From: Actinomycetes bacterium
GTDB lineage: Bacteria; Actinomycetota; Acidimicrobiia; Acidimicrobiales; Palsa-688
Assembly: GCA_021828475.1 (NCBI GenBank)
Contig: JAJZIY010000005.1
Coordinates: forward strand, 1-64,000
Length of the DNA stretch: 64,000 bases
Direction: 5' to 3'
Shown here: positions 38,513 through 47,092 of the stretch, piece by piece
How the letters are laid out: each line of letters opens with the position of its first letter
Position numbering within the stretch: position 1 is the first letter of the stretch
Program-made: the position numbers and the translations under genes
Notes under the pieces: model-generated
What the model saw: only the letters and a program-made list of their open reading frames with translations
The model's database searches: none
What the model was told of the DNA's origin: nothing

Positions 38513-38898
38513 AGCGCGAGTGGCAACTGGCGCTCGGCACCGCCGCCTTCCTCGGGATAGTGGCCGTCGTCTACTGGGTGTGGAGCGGCGAATGGTCCGG
38601 CACGGTCATGCTCGCCTTCGGCGGTGCCGCCTACGCCATCATGTTCGGTTTCATCCTCCTGTCCTTCCTCCGGCGCAAGGGCATCCCCCGGGTGGAGGAC
38701 CGCGAGGACGTCACCCAGGAGGAGGGGGCGGGCGAGATCGGGTTCTTCCCTGCCAACTCGATCTGGCCGGCCGCCATGGGCCTCGGTGCCGTCTTCCTCG
38801 CCATAGGCCTCGCCTTCGGCAAGTGGTTCTGGATCATGGGCGGCATCCTCCTCGTAGGAGCCATCGTCGGTTTCGCCGTCGAGGCCGAGTCGCGCTAG
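38509..38898 (+). CDS. ctaF: Actinobacterial cytochrome c oxidase subunit IV (CtaF)
   Basis: 129 residues with four hydrophobic segments, two at each end of a polar loop containing [29 protein letters not shown]. This protein is specific to actinobacterial aa3 oxidases. ATG overlaps ctaD as ATGA. Subunit III is not adjacent and must be elsewhere. Confidence 0.9.
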   Translation: MKREWQLALGTAAFLGIVAVVYWVWSGEWSGTVMLAFGGAAYAIMFGFILLSFLRRKGIPRVEDREDVTQEEGAGEIGFFPANSIWPAAMGLGAVFLAIGLAFGKWFWIMGGILLVGAIVGFAVEAESR

Positions 38899-38905
38899 GC
38901 GCCCT

Positions 38906-39250
38906 TCAGTCGCCCGCCGGGCCGTTAGCCGTGCGGCCGAGGGCCACCGAGAGGCGGTGCTCGGCCGTGCCCAGGCTCAGCCCGCTCACCAGTACCGTCT
39001 TGCGCCTCGAAGAGCGGCCGCTGTGCAGGACGACCCGGGACGCAGGCAGGTCCAGGTAGCGAGCCAGGGCACCCACGACCGCCGCGTTGGCACGGCCGTC
39101 CAGAGCAGGCGCCCGGGTGCGGACCTTGAGCGCGTCTCCGTGCATACCGGCCAGCTCGTCCCTGGTGGCACCGGGCTGGACGTGCAGTGTGACCAGGACG
39201 CCGCCCGACGTCGCCCTGAGCGCCGCCCCGAGGGCGCCAGCCTCACTCAG
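38906..39250 (-). CDS. DUF167/YggU family protein, probable CTG start
   Basis: Small alpha/beta protein of unknown function. Core: LHVQPGATRDEL, HGDALKVRTRAPALDGRANAA and SGRSSRRKTVLVSG. The first ATG (39145) would cut off the first conserved strand and the QPGA motif, which are plainly encoded upstream. No ATG, GTG or TTG precedes them in frame before the preceding stop region; CTG 39250, overlapping the upstream stop as CTGAGTGA, gives 114 residues beginning (M)SEAGALG. This is the second probable CTG start in the window. Confidence 0.85.
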   Translation of the reverse strand: MSEAGALGAALRATSGGVLVTLHVQPGATRDELAGMHGDALKVRTRAPALDGRANAAVVGALARYLDLPASRVVLHSGRSSRRKTVLVSGLSLGTAEHRLSVALGRTANGPAGD

Positions 39251-40610
39251 CGGCGTCGGCCAGGGCCTCGGACAGCGACGGGTGCACCAGGCAGCTCTCC
39301 ACGAGGTCGCTCACCTTGAGCCCGGCCGTAACGGCCAGCGCGATGACGGAGATGAGCTCGGCAGCCTGGCTGCCGACGATGCAACCGCCGAGGACGACGC
39401 CCGTGGCAGGGTCGGAGATGATCTTGACGAAGCCACGAGGGTCGTCGTTTATGAGAGCCTTGGCCGAGGCCCCGAACGGCACCTTCGTAACCCGGATCTT
39501 GCGCCCCGTTGCGAAGGCTTCGGCCTCGGCCAACCCGACGTCGGCTATCTCCGGGTCGGTGAACACCGCCGAGGCTGCCTTGTCGTAGTCGATGTGGCGG
39601 TGCTCGCGGGTGTGCAGCCCCATGATGTGCTCGGCGATCTTGCGTCCCTGCATCGAGGCCACCGAGGACAGCGGCAAGCGGCCGCAGACGTCGCCGCACG
39701 CGTAGATGTGGGGCACGTTGGTCTGGCAATGGTGGTTGACGGTCACGTAACCCCACTTGTCCGCATTGACGCCTGCCTCGTCCAGGCGGAGCCGGTCCGA
39801 ATTGGGGATGGAGCCCACAGCGATGAGCACGTGGCTCCCGGCCACCGTACGCCCGTCGTCGCAGTGCAGCACCACTCCGTCGGAGGTGCGCTCGACCCCC
39901 TGCGCTCGTGCACCCTTGAAGAGTTGCACCCCGCGCCGCAGCAACTCGTCCTCGAGCGCGGCCGCCACCTCGGCGTCCTTGTGGGGCAGCACGTGCTGGC
40001 GGCTCACGATCAGGCTGACCTTGGAGCCCAGCGAGCTGAACATGTGCACGAACTCGACCCCGGTGACACCCGAACCCACGACCACGAGGTGCTCCGGCAC
40101 CTCGGGCGGCGGGTAGGCCTGGCGGGTGGTCAGCACGCGCTCGCCGTCCGGCTCGGCCCAGTCCGGGACCCGGGGCCGGCTCCCGGTGGCCACCACGATG
40201 GCGTCGGCGGACATCCTCTCCTCTGCTCCGCCGGCGTCGCGCACCACTACCGTATGCGGCCCGGCGAGCCGCCCCTCCCCTCGCAGGGTGCGCACGCCCT
40301 GGGAGGCGAGCAGGTCCTCGACGCCCCGCTGCAGCCGGCCCGTCACGGCACCTATCCGCTCAGCCAGCGCAGCGTGGTCGACCTGAGGAGCAGGCCCGCC
40401 GACGGACAGACCGAAGCCGGGCACCCGCCGGGAGAAGGCCAGGGCGCCGGCGGTCGCGATCATGGCCTTGGAGGGGATGCAGTCCCACAGGTGAGCGGCG
40501 CCTCCCACGACATCGCGCTCGACGAGGGTGACCCTGGCTCCCAGGCTGGCGGCACGGCTCGCGGCCTGGTTGCCTCCGGGGCCACCTCCGATCACGACGA
40601 TGTGTGTCAA
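39243..40610 (-). CDS. LpdA-like FAD/NAD(P) flavoprotein lacking the redox disulfide
   Basis: Two-dinucleotide-fold flavoprotein of the lipoamide dehydrogenase family, 455 residues. FAD site GGGPGGNQAA; NAD(P) site VVGSGVTGVEF; second FAD motif YACGDV; dimer-interface HPSLSEAL with the His-Glu pair. The active-site segment is HLWDCIPSKAMI, so only one of the two cysteines of CxxxxC remains. The same loss occurs in mycobacterial LpdA (Rv3303c), reported to reduce quinones, so an NAD(P)H:quinone reductase is more likely than a lipoamide dehydrogenase. Upstream of DUF167. Confidence 0.9.
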   Translation of the reverse strand: MTHIVVIGGGPGGNQAASRAASLGARVTLVERDVVGGAAHLWDCIPSKAMIATAGALAFSRRVPGFGLSVGGPAPQVDHAALAERIGAVTGRLQRGVEDLLASQGVRTLRGEGRLAGPHTVVVRDAGGAEERMSADAIVVATGSRPRVPDWAEPDGERVLTTRQAYPPPEVPEHLVVVGSGVTGVEFVHMFSSLGSKVSLIVSRQHVLPHKDAEVAAALEDELLRRGVQLFKGARAQGVERTSDGVVLHCDDGRTVAGSHVLIAVGSIPNSDRLRLDEAGVNADKWGYVTVNHHCQTNVPHIYACGDVCGRLPLSSVASMQGRKIAEHIMGLHTREHRHIDYDKAASAVFTDPEIADVGLAEAEAFATGRKIRVTKVPFGASAKALINDDPRGFVKIISDPATGVVLGGCIVGSQAAELISVIALAVTAGLKVSDLVESCLVHPSLSEALADAAE

Positions 40611-40624
40611 CTCGACCCGCCCAG

Positions 40625-41533
40625 TCAGCTCCCGGCCGGGCCGGAAGGCTCGACCGGTGCGGGCTCGACCGAGGCGTCCGCTCGCGCCTCGACCACCTCG
40701 GACCGGGCGGCCGGGGCCTGCAGCTGTGCCGCCTGCACCGGCTGGGCCGCAGTCAGGGCCTCCGGCGTCCCTGCCCCGAGCGCACCTGCTGAAGAGGGTG
40801 CGCCGGACAGCCCCATCTGTACCCGCATCTGGTCCAGCCGCTGCTGCGCCTCGATGTTGACACTGGCCTGCTCGATCTCGAGCATGCGGGCTTCGACGCC
40901 CTGGCCGCTGAGCTCGGCCGTACCGAGCGCCTTGGCGTACTGCGCCTCGATCTTCTGGCGGACGTCGTCGAAGGTCGGCACGTCCTGGTCGACCGTCTGG
41001 GACAGGCTCGCCATCGCAGAGTTGAGCTGCTGCTGCATCCTGGCCTGGTCAAGCTGGGAGAGCAGCTTCTGGCGCTCGGCGAGCTTCTGCTGGAGGGCGT
41101 TCGCGTTCTGCTGCACCGCGGCCTTTGCCTGCTGTGCGGCCTGGGTGGCCTGCAGGTGCATCGTCTTCAGGTCGTCGACCCGCTTCTCGGTGACGATCAG
41201 CCGGTTGGCGAAGGCCTCGGCCGTCTGGTTGTACTCGGCCGCCTTGGAAGCGTCACCCCTGGCAGCGGCGTCGGCGGCCATCTGCAGGGCTTGGCGGGCC
41301 GAGCCGCTGATCCTCTCGAGCTCCTGCATCGACCGGTTGAGCTGGAGCTCGGTCTGCTTTTGGTTGGCTATCACGCTCGCGGCCTGTTCGACGAGGCGGC
41401 GATGCTGGTCCTGCGCCTCGGCCATGGCCTGTTCGAGCTGCACCTTGGGGTCAGCCGTCTCCTCGAACCGCCCCGAGAGCTTGGCGGTCAGGTACTTCCA
41501 CCTCCGGCGTAGGACTTTCCACATGGCTCGCAT
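40625..41533 (-). CDS. PspA/IM30 family protein
   Basis: Membrane-stress, ESCRT-III-like protein, 302 residues. It is almost entirely helical coiled coil (about 20-235), with ADPKVQLEQAMAEAQ near the start as in the family, then a Pro/Ala/Glu-rich tail. The N-terminus MWKVLRRRWKYLTAK can form an amphipathic membrane helix. A second ATG three codons in is an alternative start. The upstream neighbour is another coiled-coil membrane protein, possibly a partner. Confidence 0.9.
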   Translation of the reverse strand: MRAMWKVLRRRWKYLTAKLSGRFEETADPKVQLEQAMAEAQDQHRRLVEQAASVIANQKQTELQLNRSMQELERISGSARQALQMAADAAARGDASKAAEYNQTAEAFANRLIVTEKRVDDLKTMHLQATQAAQQAKAAVQQNANALQQKLAERQKLLSQLDQARMQQQLNSAMASLSQTVDQDVPTFDDVRQKIEAQYAKALGTAELSGQGVEARMLEIEQASVNIEAQQRLDQMRVQMGLSGAPSSAGALGAGTPEALTAAQPVQAAQLQAPAARSEVVEARADASVEPAPVEPSGPAGS

Positions 41534-41632
41534 GCTAGGGCGCCCGCTGTCCTGCGGCTACACAGGACACCCCTGATATCGCCGGCCCTGCGGCTCAGGG
41601 CCCTCCCTGGTGCAACAGGCGCGCACCGGGGG

Positions 41633-42412
41633 TCAGGGCCCGGGAGCCTCCTCCGGGCCGCCGCCGGCCGGCGCCCTTGCCTCGTCGAGGGCTGCGACGA
41701 GGGCCTCCAGGTGGGTCGAGACGCTGGCGAGGTCGCTGCTGGCCGGGCCCGCCGCTCCAAGCAGGCGGCCCGAGGTGGCTGCAAGCTTCTCCATGCGCTC
41801 GACCAGCACACCCAGCCTGGCCGACAGCTCGTCTGCGGCCGCCTGCGAGCGGCGCAGGGAACGCAGCTCGGCGGCCAGCTGCTCCTCGCGGGCCTGCAGG
41901 GCGGTGCGCTCCGCAGGCGCGGCGGAACGCAGCCGGCCCTGCACTGCGTCCAGGTCAGCTGCCACTCGCTCGGCGCCACGGAGCGGTGTACCCAGGGCCG
42001 CTCCCGCCCGAGCCATGCTCCACTGCTCCTCGACGGCCGCTGCAGCCACGGCAGACGCCCGCGCCATCTGTTCTGCGAGCGGCCCGGGCGGGCAGTCCCT
42101 GGCGAACTGCTGGAGCTGCTTGCGAGCTCGCGCCGCCCTGGCGGTGAGCCCTCTCCAAGGTTCGGGCACCGCCCAGGGGTCCACTCGGACCGAGCGCCGC
42201 ACCGCCCGCCTGCGTAGAGCTGCCTTGCGCCTGACATACGCCCACGACAGCCGGGCGCAGTAGCCCGCGGCCCCGAGGCCCATGGCCACGGCCAGCCCGA
42301 GGTGAGCAGCCTCGCCTGCGGCCACACCGGCGCCCGCCAACACGATCGCGCTCGGCGATGCGGCCGCACGGGCCACGCTCGGAAGGCGTCGGGCTGGCCG
42401 CTTCTCGAGCAC
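41633..42412 (-). CDS. Membrane-anchored coiled-coil protein upstream of pspA
   Basis: 259 residues. One or two hydrophobic segments at about 20-58, a basic stretch (YVRRKAALRRRAVRRSVR), then long Ala/Glu/Arg-rich helices predicted as coiled coil (AADLDAVQGRL to LVERMEKLAA). No enzyme motif. It lies 99 bases upstream of pspA on the same strand, so a role in PspA recruitment is an inference from context. Confidence 0.7.
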   Translation of the reverse strand: MLEKRPARRLPSVARAAASPSAIVLAGAGVAAGEAAHLGLAVAMGLGAAGYCARLSWAYVRRKAALRRRAVRRSVRVDPWAVPEPWRGLTARAARARKQLQQFARDCPPGPLAEQMARASAVAAAAVEEQWSMARAGAALGTPLRGAERVAADLDAVQGRLRSAAPAERTALQAREEQLAAELRSLRRSQAAADELSARLGVLVERMEKLAATSGRLLGAAGPASSDLASVSTHLEALVAALDEARAPAGGGPEEAPGP

Positions 42413-42553
42413 GCCTCAGAGGCTACGCCGCTGCGGGGACGTGCCCGCTCCGCGTTGCACTGCGCCGACACCGGCTGGTAGAAACACTGTCGCCCGCGCA
42501 AATACGTCCCTTCTGCGCACTTCCCCTTTTCAACGACCTACGAGCACCCACCC

Positions 42554-44854
42554 TTGCGCCAGCCTCCCTGCACCGTCCGACCCCGCAACAGCGCACTGGC
42601 CGTGTCCTGGCTGCTGCTCGCGGCAGCCATGGCGCCGGTGCCAGCGGCGCTGCCGGCCGCGGCGGCCGTCACATCTGGGAACGGGCACGTTCCGGGTGCC
42701 GGGGGCGGCATATCGCGGCTCGCACCGGGCCTCGACTTCGTGCAGGAGTGGGCGCGCGGGCCCTTCGCCGGCGACCGGGGCAACCCGATCGCGATGTCGT
42801 CGCCGGTGGTCGCCACCCTCGACGACTACGGGCCGGCCGTCGTCGTTGGCGACCGCAGCGGCTACGTCTACGCCTTCCACCTCGACGGCGGGACGCGGGT
42901 TGCCGGCTGGCCAACCTACGACGGCGGGGCCCCGATCGACTCGACGCCGTCCGTCGAACCGACGGGGGGCTCGGCCCTCGACACGGTCTTCGTCGGCGAG
43001 GGCAACGCCGCCGCCTACCGGACCGGCGGTTACGCCGCATTCGCTCCCGACGGTCACATGCTCTGGCAAACCCGCGTCGTAGAGCCGCCGACCGACAAGA
43101 ACCCGGCCTACGCCGTCCAAGCCTCCATGACGGTGGCAGAACTGCAGGGCCGGCCGGCGGTGTTCGCAGGCTCGCTCGGCCAGGAGGCCTACGCGCTCGA
43201 CGCCACCAACGGGGCTACCCTGACGGGCTGGCCGTTCTTCAGCGCCGACAGCGTCTTCTCCACGGCAGCGGCCGCCGACCTCTACGGCAATGGTCACACC
43301 GAACTGGTGGTGGGGGGTGCCTCGACGCACGGCTTCGCCCTCGGGCAGGGTTACCACAGCGGGGGCCACCTGCGCGTGCTCGACTCACGCGGTGGCCTCG
43401 TGTGCCACGCCGACCTCAACCAGGAAGTGGACTCGTCGCCCGCCGTCGGCGGCTTCCTGGCCGGCGGGGCCACCGGCATAGCCGTGGGCACGGGTTCTTT
43501 CTATGCCGGGGCGACGGACAGCAACGTGCTCAACGCCTTCGGCAGCCACTGCAACCTCGTGTGGTCGGACACGCTCGACGGTTTCACCGGGTCCAGCCCG
43601 GCACTGGCCGACCTGTCGGGCACAGGTGCCCTCGACGTCGTCGAGGGCACCGACAACGGGGCGGCAGGCTCCGTGTGGGCGCTCGACGGCTCTGACGGCT
43701 CGACCCTCTGGCACGTCTACGTCGGCGGCAGGGTGATCGGTGGCGTGGTCACCGCCGACCTCAGCGGGCAGGGTTACCAGGACGTCCTCGTCCCGACGAC
43801 CCACGGGGTGGACGTGCTGGACGGTCGCAACGGGTACCTGCTCGACGTGCTCGCCCCCAACCTGGGCTTCCAGAGCTCCCCGCTCGTAACCGAGGACCCC
43901 AACGGTACCGCCGGCGTCACGCTGGCCGGTTACGACGGCGCTGACAACGAGGGCGTCGTGCTCCACTACGACATCCCGGGCAGCAACGGTGCCCTGGCGG
44001 TGGGTGCCGGGTCGTGGCCCATGTTCCACCACGACCCGCAACTGACGGGGACCACCGGTGCCGCCCAGGCCCCTTCGGGTTCGCCGTGCGACGTGCCGTC
44101 GGCCGCCAACAATGGCTACGACCTGGTGAGCTCCGAGGGCGCTGTCTACAGCTTCGGCCAACCCGACTGCGGCTCGGCCGGCGCGGGCGCCCCCCGCTCG
44201 CCTGCCGCCGGCATCGCCATGTCACCCGCCGTGGGCGGCTACTGGCTGGCCCTTGCGGACGGAGCCGTGCTGGCGTTCGGCTCGGCCTCCGACTTCGGGT
44301 CGATGTTCGGGCACCATCTCAACTCGCCCGTGACCGGCATCGCTGCAACTCCAGACGGGCGTGGGTACTGGCTCGTCTCGGCTGACGGGGGCGTTTTCGG
44401 CTTCGGTGACGCCAATTACTACGGCTCGCCCCCGTCGCCAAGCGCCAGGATCGTCGGCATCGCCTCCAGTCCCGACGGCCACGGCTACGTGCTGGCCGGC
44501 GCCGACGGCTCCGTGTACGAGTTCGGAGACGCCCAGTTCTATGGCTCGATGGCCGGCCGGCACCTCAACTCGCCGGTCGTCGGCGTGACCGAGGACGACG
44601 CCACGGGGGGGTACTGGCTCCTCGCTGCCGACGGGGGCGTCTTCGCCTACGGGGCGCCTTACGAGGGCTCAGCCGGCGCCATCGACCTGGCCGCGCCCAT
44701 GGTGGCCATGGCATCGACGACCGACGGGCGGGGCTACTGGCTCATTGCCCGCGACGGCGGGGTGTTCGCCTACGGGGACGCGCCCTACAGGGGCTCGGCC
44801 GCCGGCCGTACGGGCGGGGTGCCGATAGCCGCAGCCGCCGGCTACAGCGGCTGA
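42554..44854 (+). CDS. Exported two-propeller protein (FG-GAP/PQQ-like plus six short repeats)
   Basis: 766 residues. Signal peptide about 1-38 (WLLLAAAMAPVPAALPAAAA). Residues 45-510 form repeats of the FG-GAP/PQQ kind, for example AVVVGDRSGYVYAFHLDGG, TVFVGEG and ADLSGTGALDVVEGTDNG. Residues 515-766 hold six copies of a second repeat, GYWLVxxDGGVFxFGDAxxYGS. This second module also ends the protein at 56408-59734. The start TTG 42554 is the only codon that keeps a basic signal-peptide N-region; GTG further in is possible. Function unknown, probably cell-surface binding or adhesion. Confidence 0.82.
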   Translation: MRQPPCTVRPRNSALAVSWLLLAAAMAPVPAALPAAAAVTSGNGHVPGAGGGISRLAPGLDFVQEWARGPFAGDRGNPIAMSSPVVATLDDYGPAVVVGDRSGYVYAFHLDGGTRVAGWPTYDGGAPIDSTPSVEPTGGSALDTVFVGEGNAAAYRTGGYAAFAPDGHMLWQTRVVEPPTDKNPAYAVQASMTVAELQGRPAVFAGSLGQEAYALDATNGATLTGWPFFSADSVFSTAAAADLYGNGHTELVVGGASTHGFALGQGYHSGGHLRVLDSRGGLVCHADLNQEVDSSPAVGGFLAGGATGIAVGTGSFYAGATDSNVLNAFGSHCNLVWSDTLDGFTGSSPALADLSGTGALDVVEGTDNGAAGSVWALDGSDGSTLWHVYVGGRVIGGVVTADLSGQGYQDVLVPTTHGVDVLDGRNGYLLDVLAPNLGFQSSPLVTEDPNGTAGVTLAGYDGADNEGVVLHYDIPGSNGALAVGAGSWPMFHHDPQLTGTTGAAQAPSGSPCDVPSAANNGYDLVSSEGAVYSFGQPDCGSAGAGAPRSPAAGIAMSPAVGGYWLALADGAVLAFGSASDFGSMFGHHLNSPVTGIAATPDGRGYWLVSADGGVFGFGDANYYGSPPSPSARIVGIASSPDGHGYVLAGADGSVYEFGDAQFYGSMAGRHLNSPVVGVTEDDATGGYWLLAADGGVFAYGAPYEGSAGAIDLAAPMVAMASTTDGRGYWLIARDGGVFAYGDAPYRGSAAGRTGGVPIAAAAGYSG

Positions 44855-44875
44855 GGGCGGGCGGTAGGCTTGGCC

Positions 44876-46117
44876 ATGACCTCCGTGAACGATCTCGGGC
44901 GGCGGGCCAAGAGCGCCAGCCGGGCGCTGGCGGTTGCAGCTACGGGCACCAAGGACGCCGCCCTCCTCGCGGCGGCGGACCTGATGCTCCACCGCGGCGA
45001 GGAGATCCTGGAGGCCAACGCCGGGGACGTGCGGCGGGCGACCGACGCCGGGAGCAGCCCCACAGTGGTGGACAGGTTGCGCCTCAACGAGGCCAGGGTG
45101 GCGTCCATGGCCGCCGGGCTCAGGCAGGTGGCCGCCCTCGCCGATCCCGTCGGGGAGGTGACCGAGGGTTGGACCAGGCCCAACGGCCTGACCATCGAGC
45201 GCGTGCGTGTGCCCCTCGGCGTCGTGGCCATCATCTACGAGAACCGGCCCAACGTCACCAGCGACGCCGCCGGCCTGTGCCTCAAGTCGGGCAACGCCGC
45301 CTTCCTGCGCGGTAGTTCGGCTGCCCTCGGCTCCAACCGGGCGGTGGCCGCCGTGCTGCGGGAGGGCATCGCCAAGGTCGGGTTGCCCGAAGACTGCGTG
45401 GTGCTCGTCGAGGACACCAGCCACGAAGCAGCGCGAGACTTCATGCGCCTGCGCGGCGTCATCGACTGCCTCATCCCCCGGGGGGGCCCGTCGCTCGTCC
45501 AGGCCGTGCTCGAGAACGCCACGGTGCCGTACGTGATAGACGGTGACGGCAACTGCCACGTCTACGTCGACGCCTCGGCCGACATCGACATGGCGGTATC
45601 GATCACTGTCAACGGCAAGACCCAGCGTCCGAGCGTCTGCAATGCCACGGAATCGCTCGTCGTGCACCGCCGGGTCGCCTCCGAGTTCCTGCCCCGGGTG
45701 GCCGAGGCGCTGGCAGGCGTGAGGCTCGTAGGCGACGAGACGGCGTGTGCCCTCGTGCCCGCTATGGAGGCGGCCGGCGAGGACGACTGGGGCCGCGAGT
45801 ACCTGGACCTGGTGCTGAGCGTGAAGGTCGTGGACGACCTCGACGCGGCGATCGGGCACGTACAGCGCTACAGCAGCGGTCACACCGAGGCCATCGTCAC
45901 CCGCGACCTCGACGCCGCCAGGCGTTTCACCCGCGAGGTGGACGCGGCAGCGGTCATGGTCAACGCATCGACGCGGTTCACCGATGGCGAACAGTTCGGC
46001 TTCGGTGCCGAGATCGGCATAAGCACTCAGAAACTGCACGCGCGGGGCCCGATGGGCCTGCGCGAGCTCACCACCACCAAGTACGTCGTCATGGGGACCG
46101 GCCAGATCCGGAGCTGA
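44876..46117 (+). CDS. proA: Gamma-glutamyl phosphate reductase
   Basis: Second step of proline synthesis, NADPH-dependent reduction of glutamyl phosphate. 413 residues, normal length. The catalytic cysteine is in [10 protein letters not shown], preceded by the long aldehyde-dehydrogenase-like fold with [15 protein letters not shown] and FLRGSS. ATG 44876 is preceded by TAGGCT five bases upstream. proB is not adjacent. Confidence 0.97.
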   Translation: MTSVNDLGRRAKSASRALAVAATGTKDAALLAAADLMLHRGEEILEANAGDVRRATDAGSSPTVVDRLRLNEARVASMAAGLRQVAALADPVGEVTEGWTRPNGLTIERVRVPLGVVAIIYENRPNVTSDAAGLCLKSGNAAFLRGSSAALGSNRAVAAVLREGIAKVGLPEDCVVLVEDTSHEAARDFMRLRGVIDCLIPRGGPSLVQAVLENATVPYVIDGDGNCHVYVDASADIDMAVSITVNGKTQRPSVCNATESLVVHRRVASEFLPRVAEALAGVRLVGDETACALVPAMEAAGEDDWGREYLDLVLSVKVVDDLDAAIGHVQRYSSGHTEAIVTRDLDAARRFTREVDAAAVMVNASTRFTDGEQFGFGAEIGISTQKLHARGPMGLRELTTTKYVVMGTGQIRS

Positions 46118-46175
46118 CGGGCGGGGCGCAGCCCCTGGGCCGTTTATTGGCGGCCAACCGTCGCCTGAGCACCCC

Positions 46176-46181
46176 TAACAT
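46176..46181 (+). promoter_or_regulatory. Candidate -10 box, leaderless start of the MoxR-VWA cluster
   Basis: TAACAT followed by exactly seven bases and ATG 46189. No Shine-Dalgarno lies between. No good -35 at 17-18 bases. Confidence 0.45.
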
Positions 46182-46188
46182 GGCCCGG

Positions 46189-47085
46189 ATGAGCACGACA
46201 GGGGCACCGGGGACCAGGTTCGAGAGCCCGGAGGCGGTAAAGGACGCTCTCGGGGGTGTCGGCTACCTGGCTGACACGTCGATCGCGTCGGTCGTCTTCC
46301 TCGGCGACCGGCTGGGCAAGCCCGTGCTCGTCGAGGGCCCCGCTGGCACCGGGAAGACCCAGCTGGCCAAGTCCGTCGCCGAGATGACCGGTGCCAGGTT
46401 GGTGCGGCTCCAGTGCTACGAGGGCCTCGACGAGTCCAAGGCTCTCTACGAGTGGAACTACAAGAAGCAGTTGCTTCGCATCCAGGCCGAGCAGGTCGCC
46501 AGCGAGGACGAGAGCTGGGACGAGCTCGAGCAGGACATCTTCTCCGAGCCGTTCCTCATGGCCAGGCCCCTGCTGGAGGCGATCAGGGCCACCGACCCCG
46601 TTGTGCTGCTCGTGGACGAGGTCGACAGGGTCGAGGTCGAGACCGAGGCGCTGCTGCTGGAGGTGCTCTCCGACTACCAGGTCTCGGTCCCCGAAATGGG
46701 CACGGTCAGGGCGACGCAGGTCCCCCTGGTCTTCCTCACCTCCAACAACACCAGGGAGCTGTCCGAAGCCCTCAAGCGGCGGTGCCTGTTCCTGCACATC
46801 GACTACCCGACCCTCGAGCGCGAGCGCGAGATCGTGCTGGCCAGGGTGCCTGGCATCCGGGCCGCTCTCGCAGACCAGATCGTCCGCACGGTCGCCCTCA
46901 TAAGGGGGCTCGAGCTGAAGAAGGCCCCGTCCGTCTCCGAGACCCTGGACTGGGCCCGGACCCTCCTGCTTCTCGGAGTGTCGGAGCTGGACGCTGCGTC
47001 TGCAACCGCGACGCTGCAGGTACTGCTCAAGCACAAGACGGACATCGAGAGGGCGTCGCGCCAGCTCGCCGCTGCCCCGAGCTAG
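46189..47085 (+). CDS. MoxR-family AAA+ ATPase (CoxD-like)
   Basis: 298 residues. Walker A EGPAGTGKT, Walker B VVLLVDEVDR, sensor TSNNTRELSEALKRRC with the arginine finger region. This is the CoxD/NorQ-like branch that works with a VWA protein, here encoded 7 bases downstream. An in-frame ATG at 46180 is within the candidate -10 box, so I use 46189. No carbon monoxide dehydrogenase genes are nearby, so the CO-related name should not be taken as function. Confidence 0.92.
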   Translation: MSTTGAPGTRFESPEAVKDALGGVGYLADTSIASVVFLGDRLGKPVLVEGPAGTGKTQLAKSVAEMTGARLVRLQCYEGLDESKALYEWNYKKQLLRIQAEQVASEDESWDELEQDIFSEPFLMARPLLEAIRATDPVVLLVDEVDRVEVETEALLLEVLSDYQVSVPEMGTVRATQVPLVFLTSNNTRELSEALKRRCLFLHIDYPTLEREREIVLARVPGIRAALADQIVRTVALIRGLELKKAPSVSETLDWARTLLLLGVSELDAASATATLQVLLKHKTDIERASRQLAAAPS

Positions 47086-47092
47086 TCCGGAC

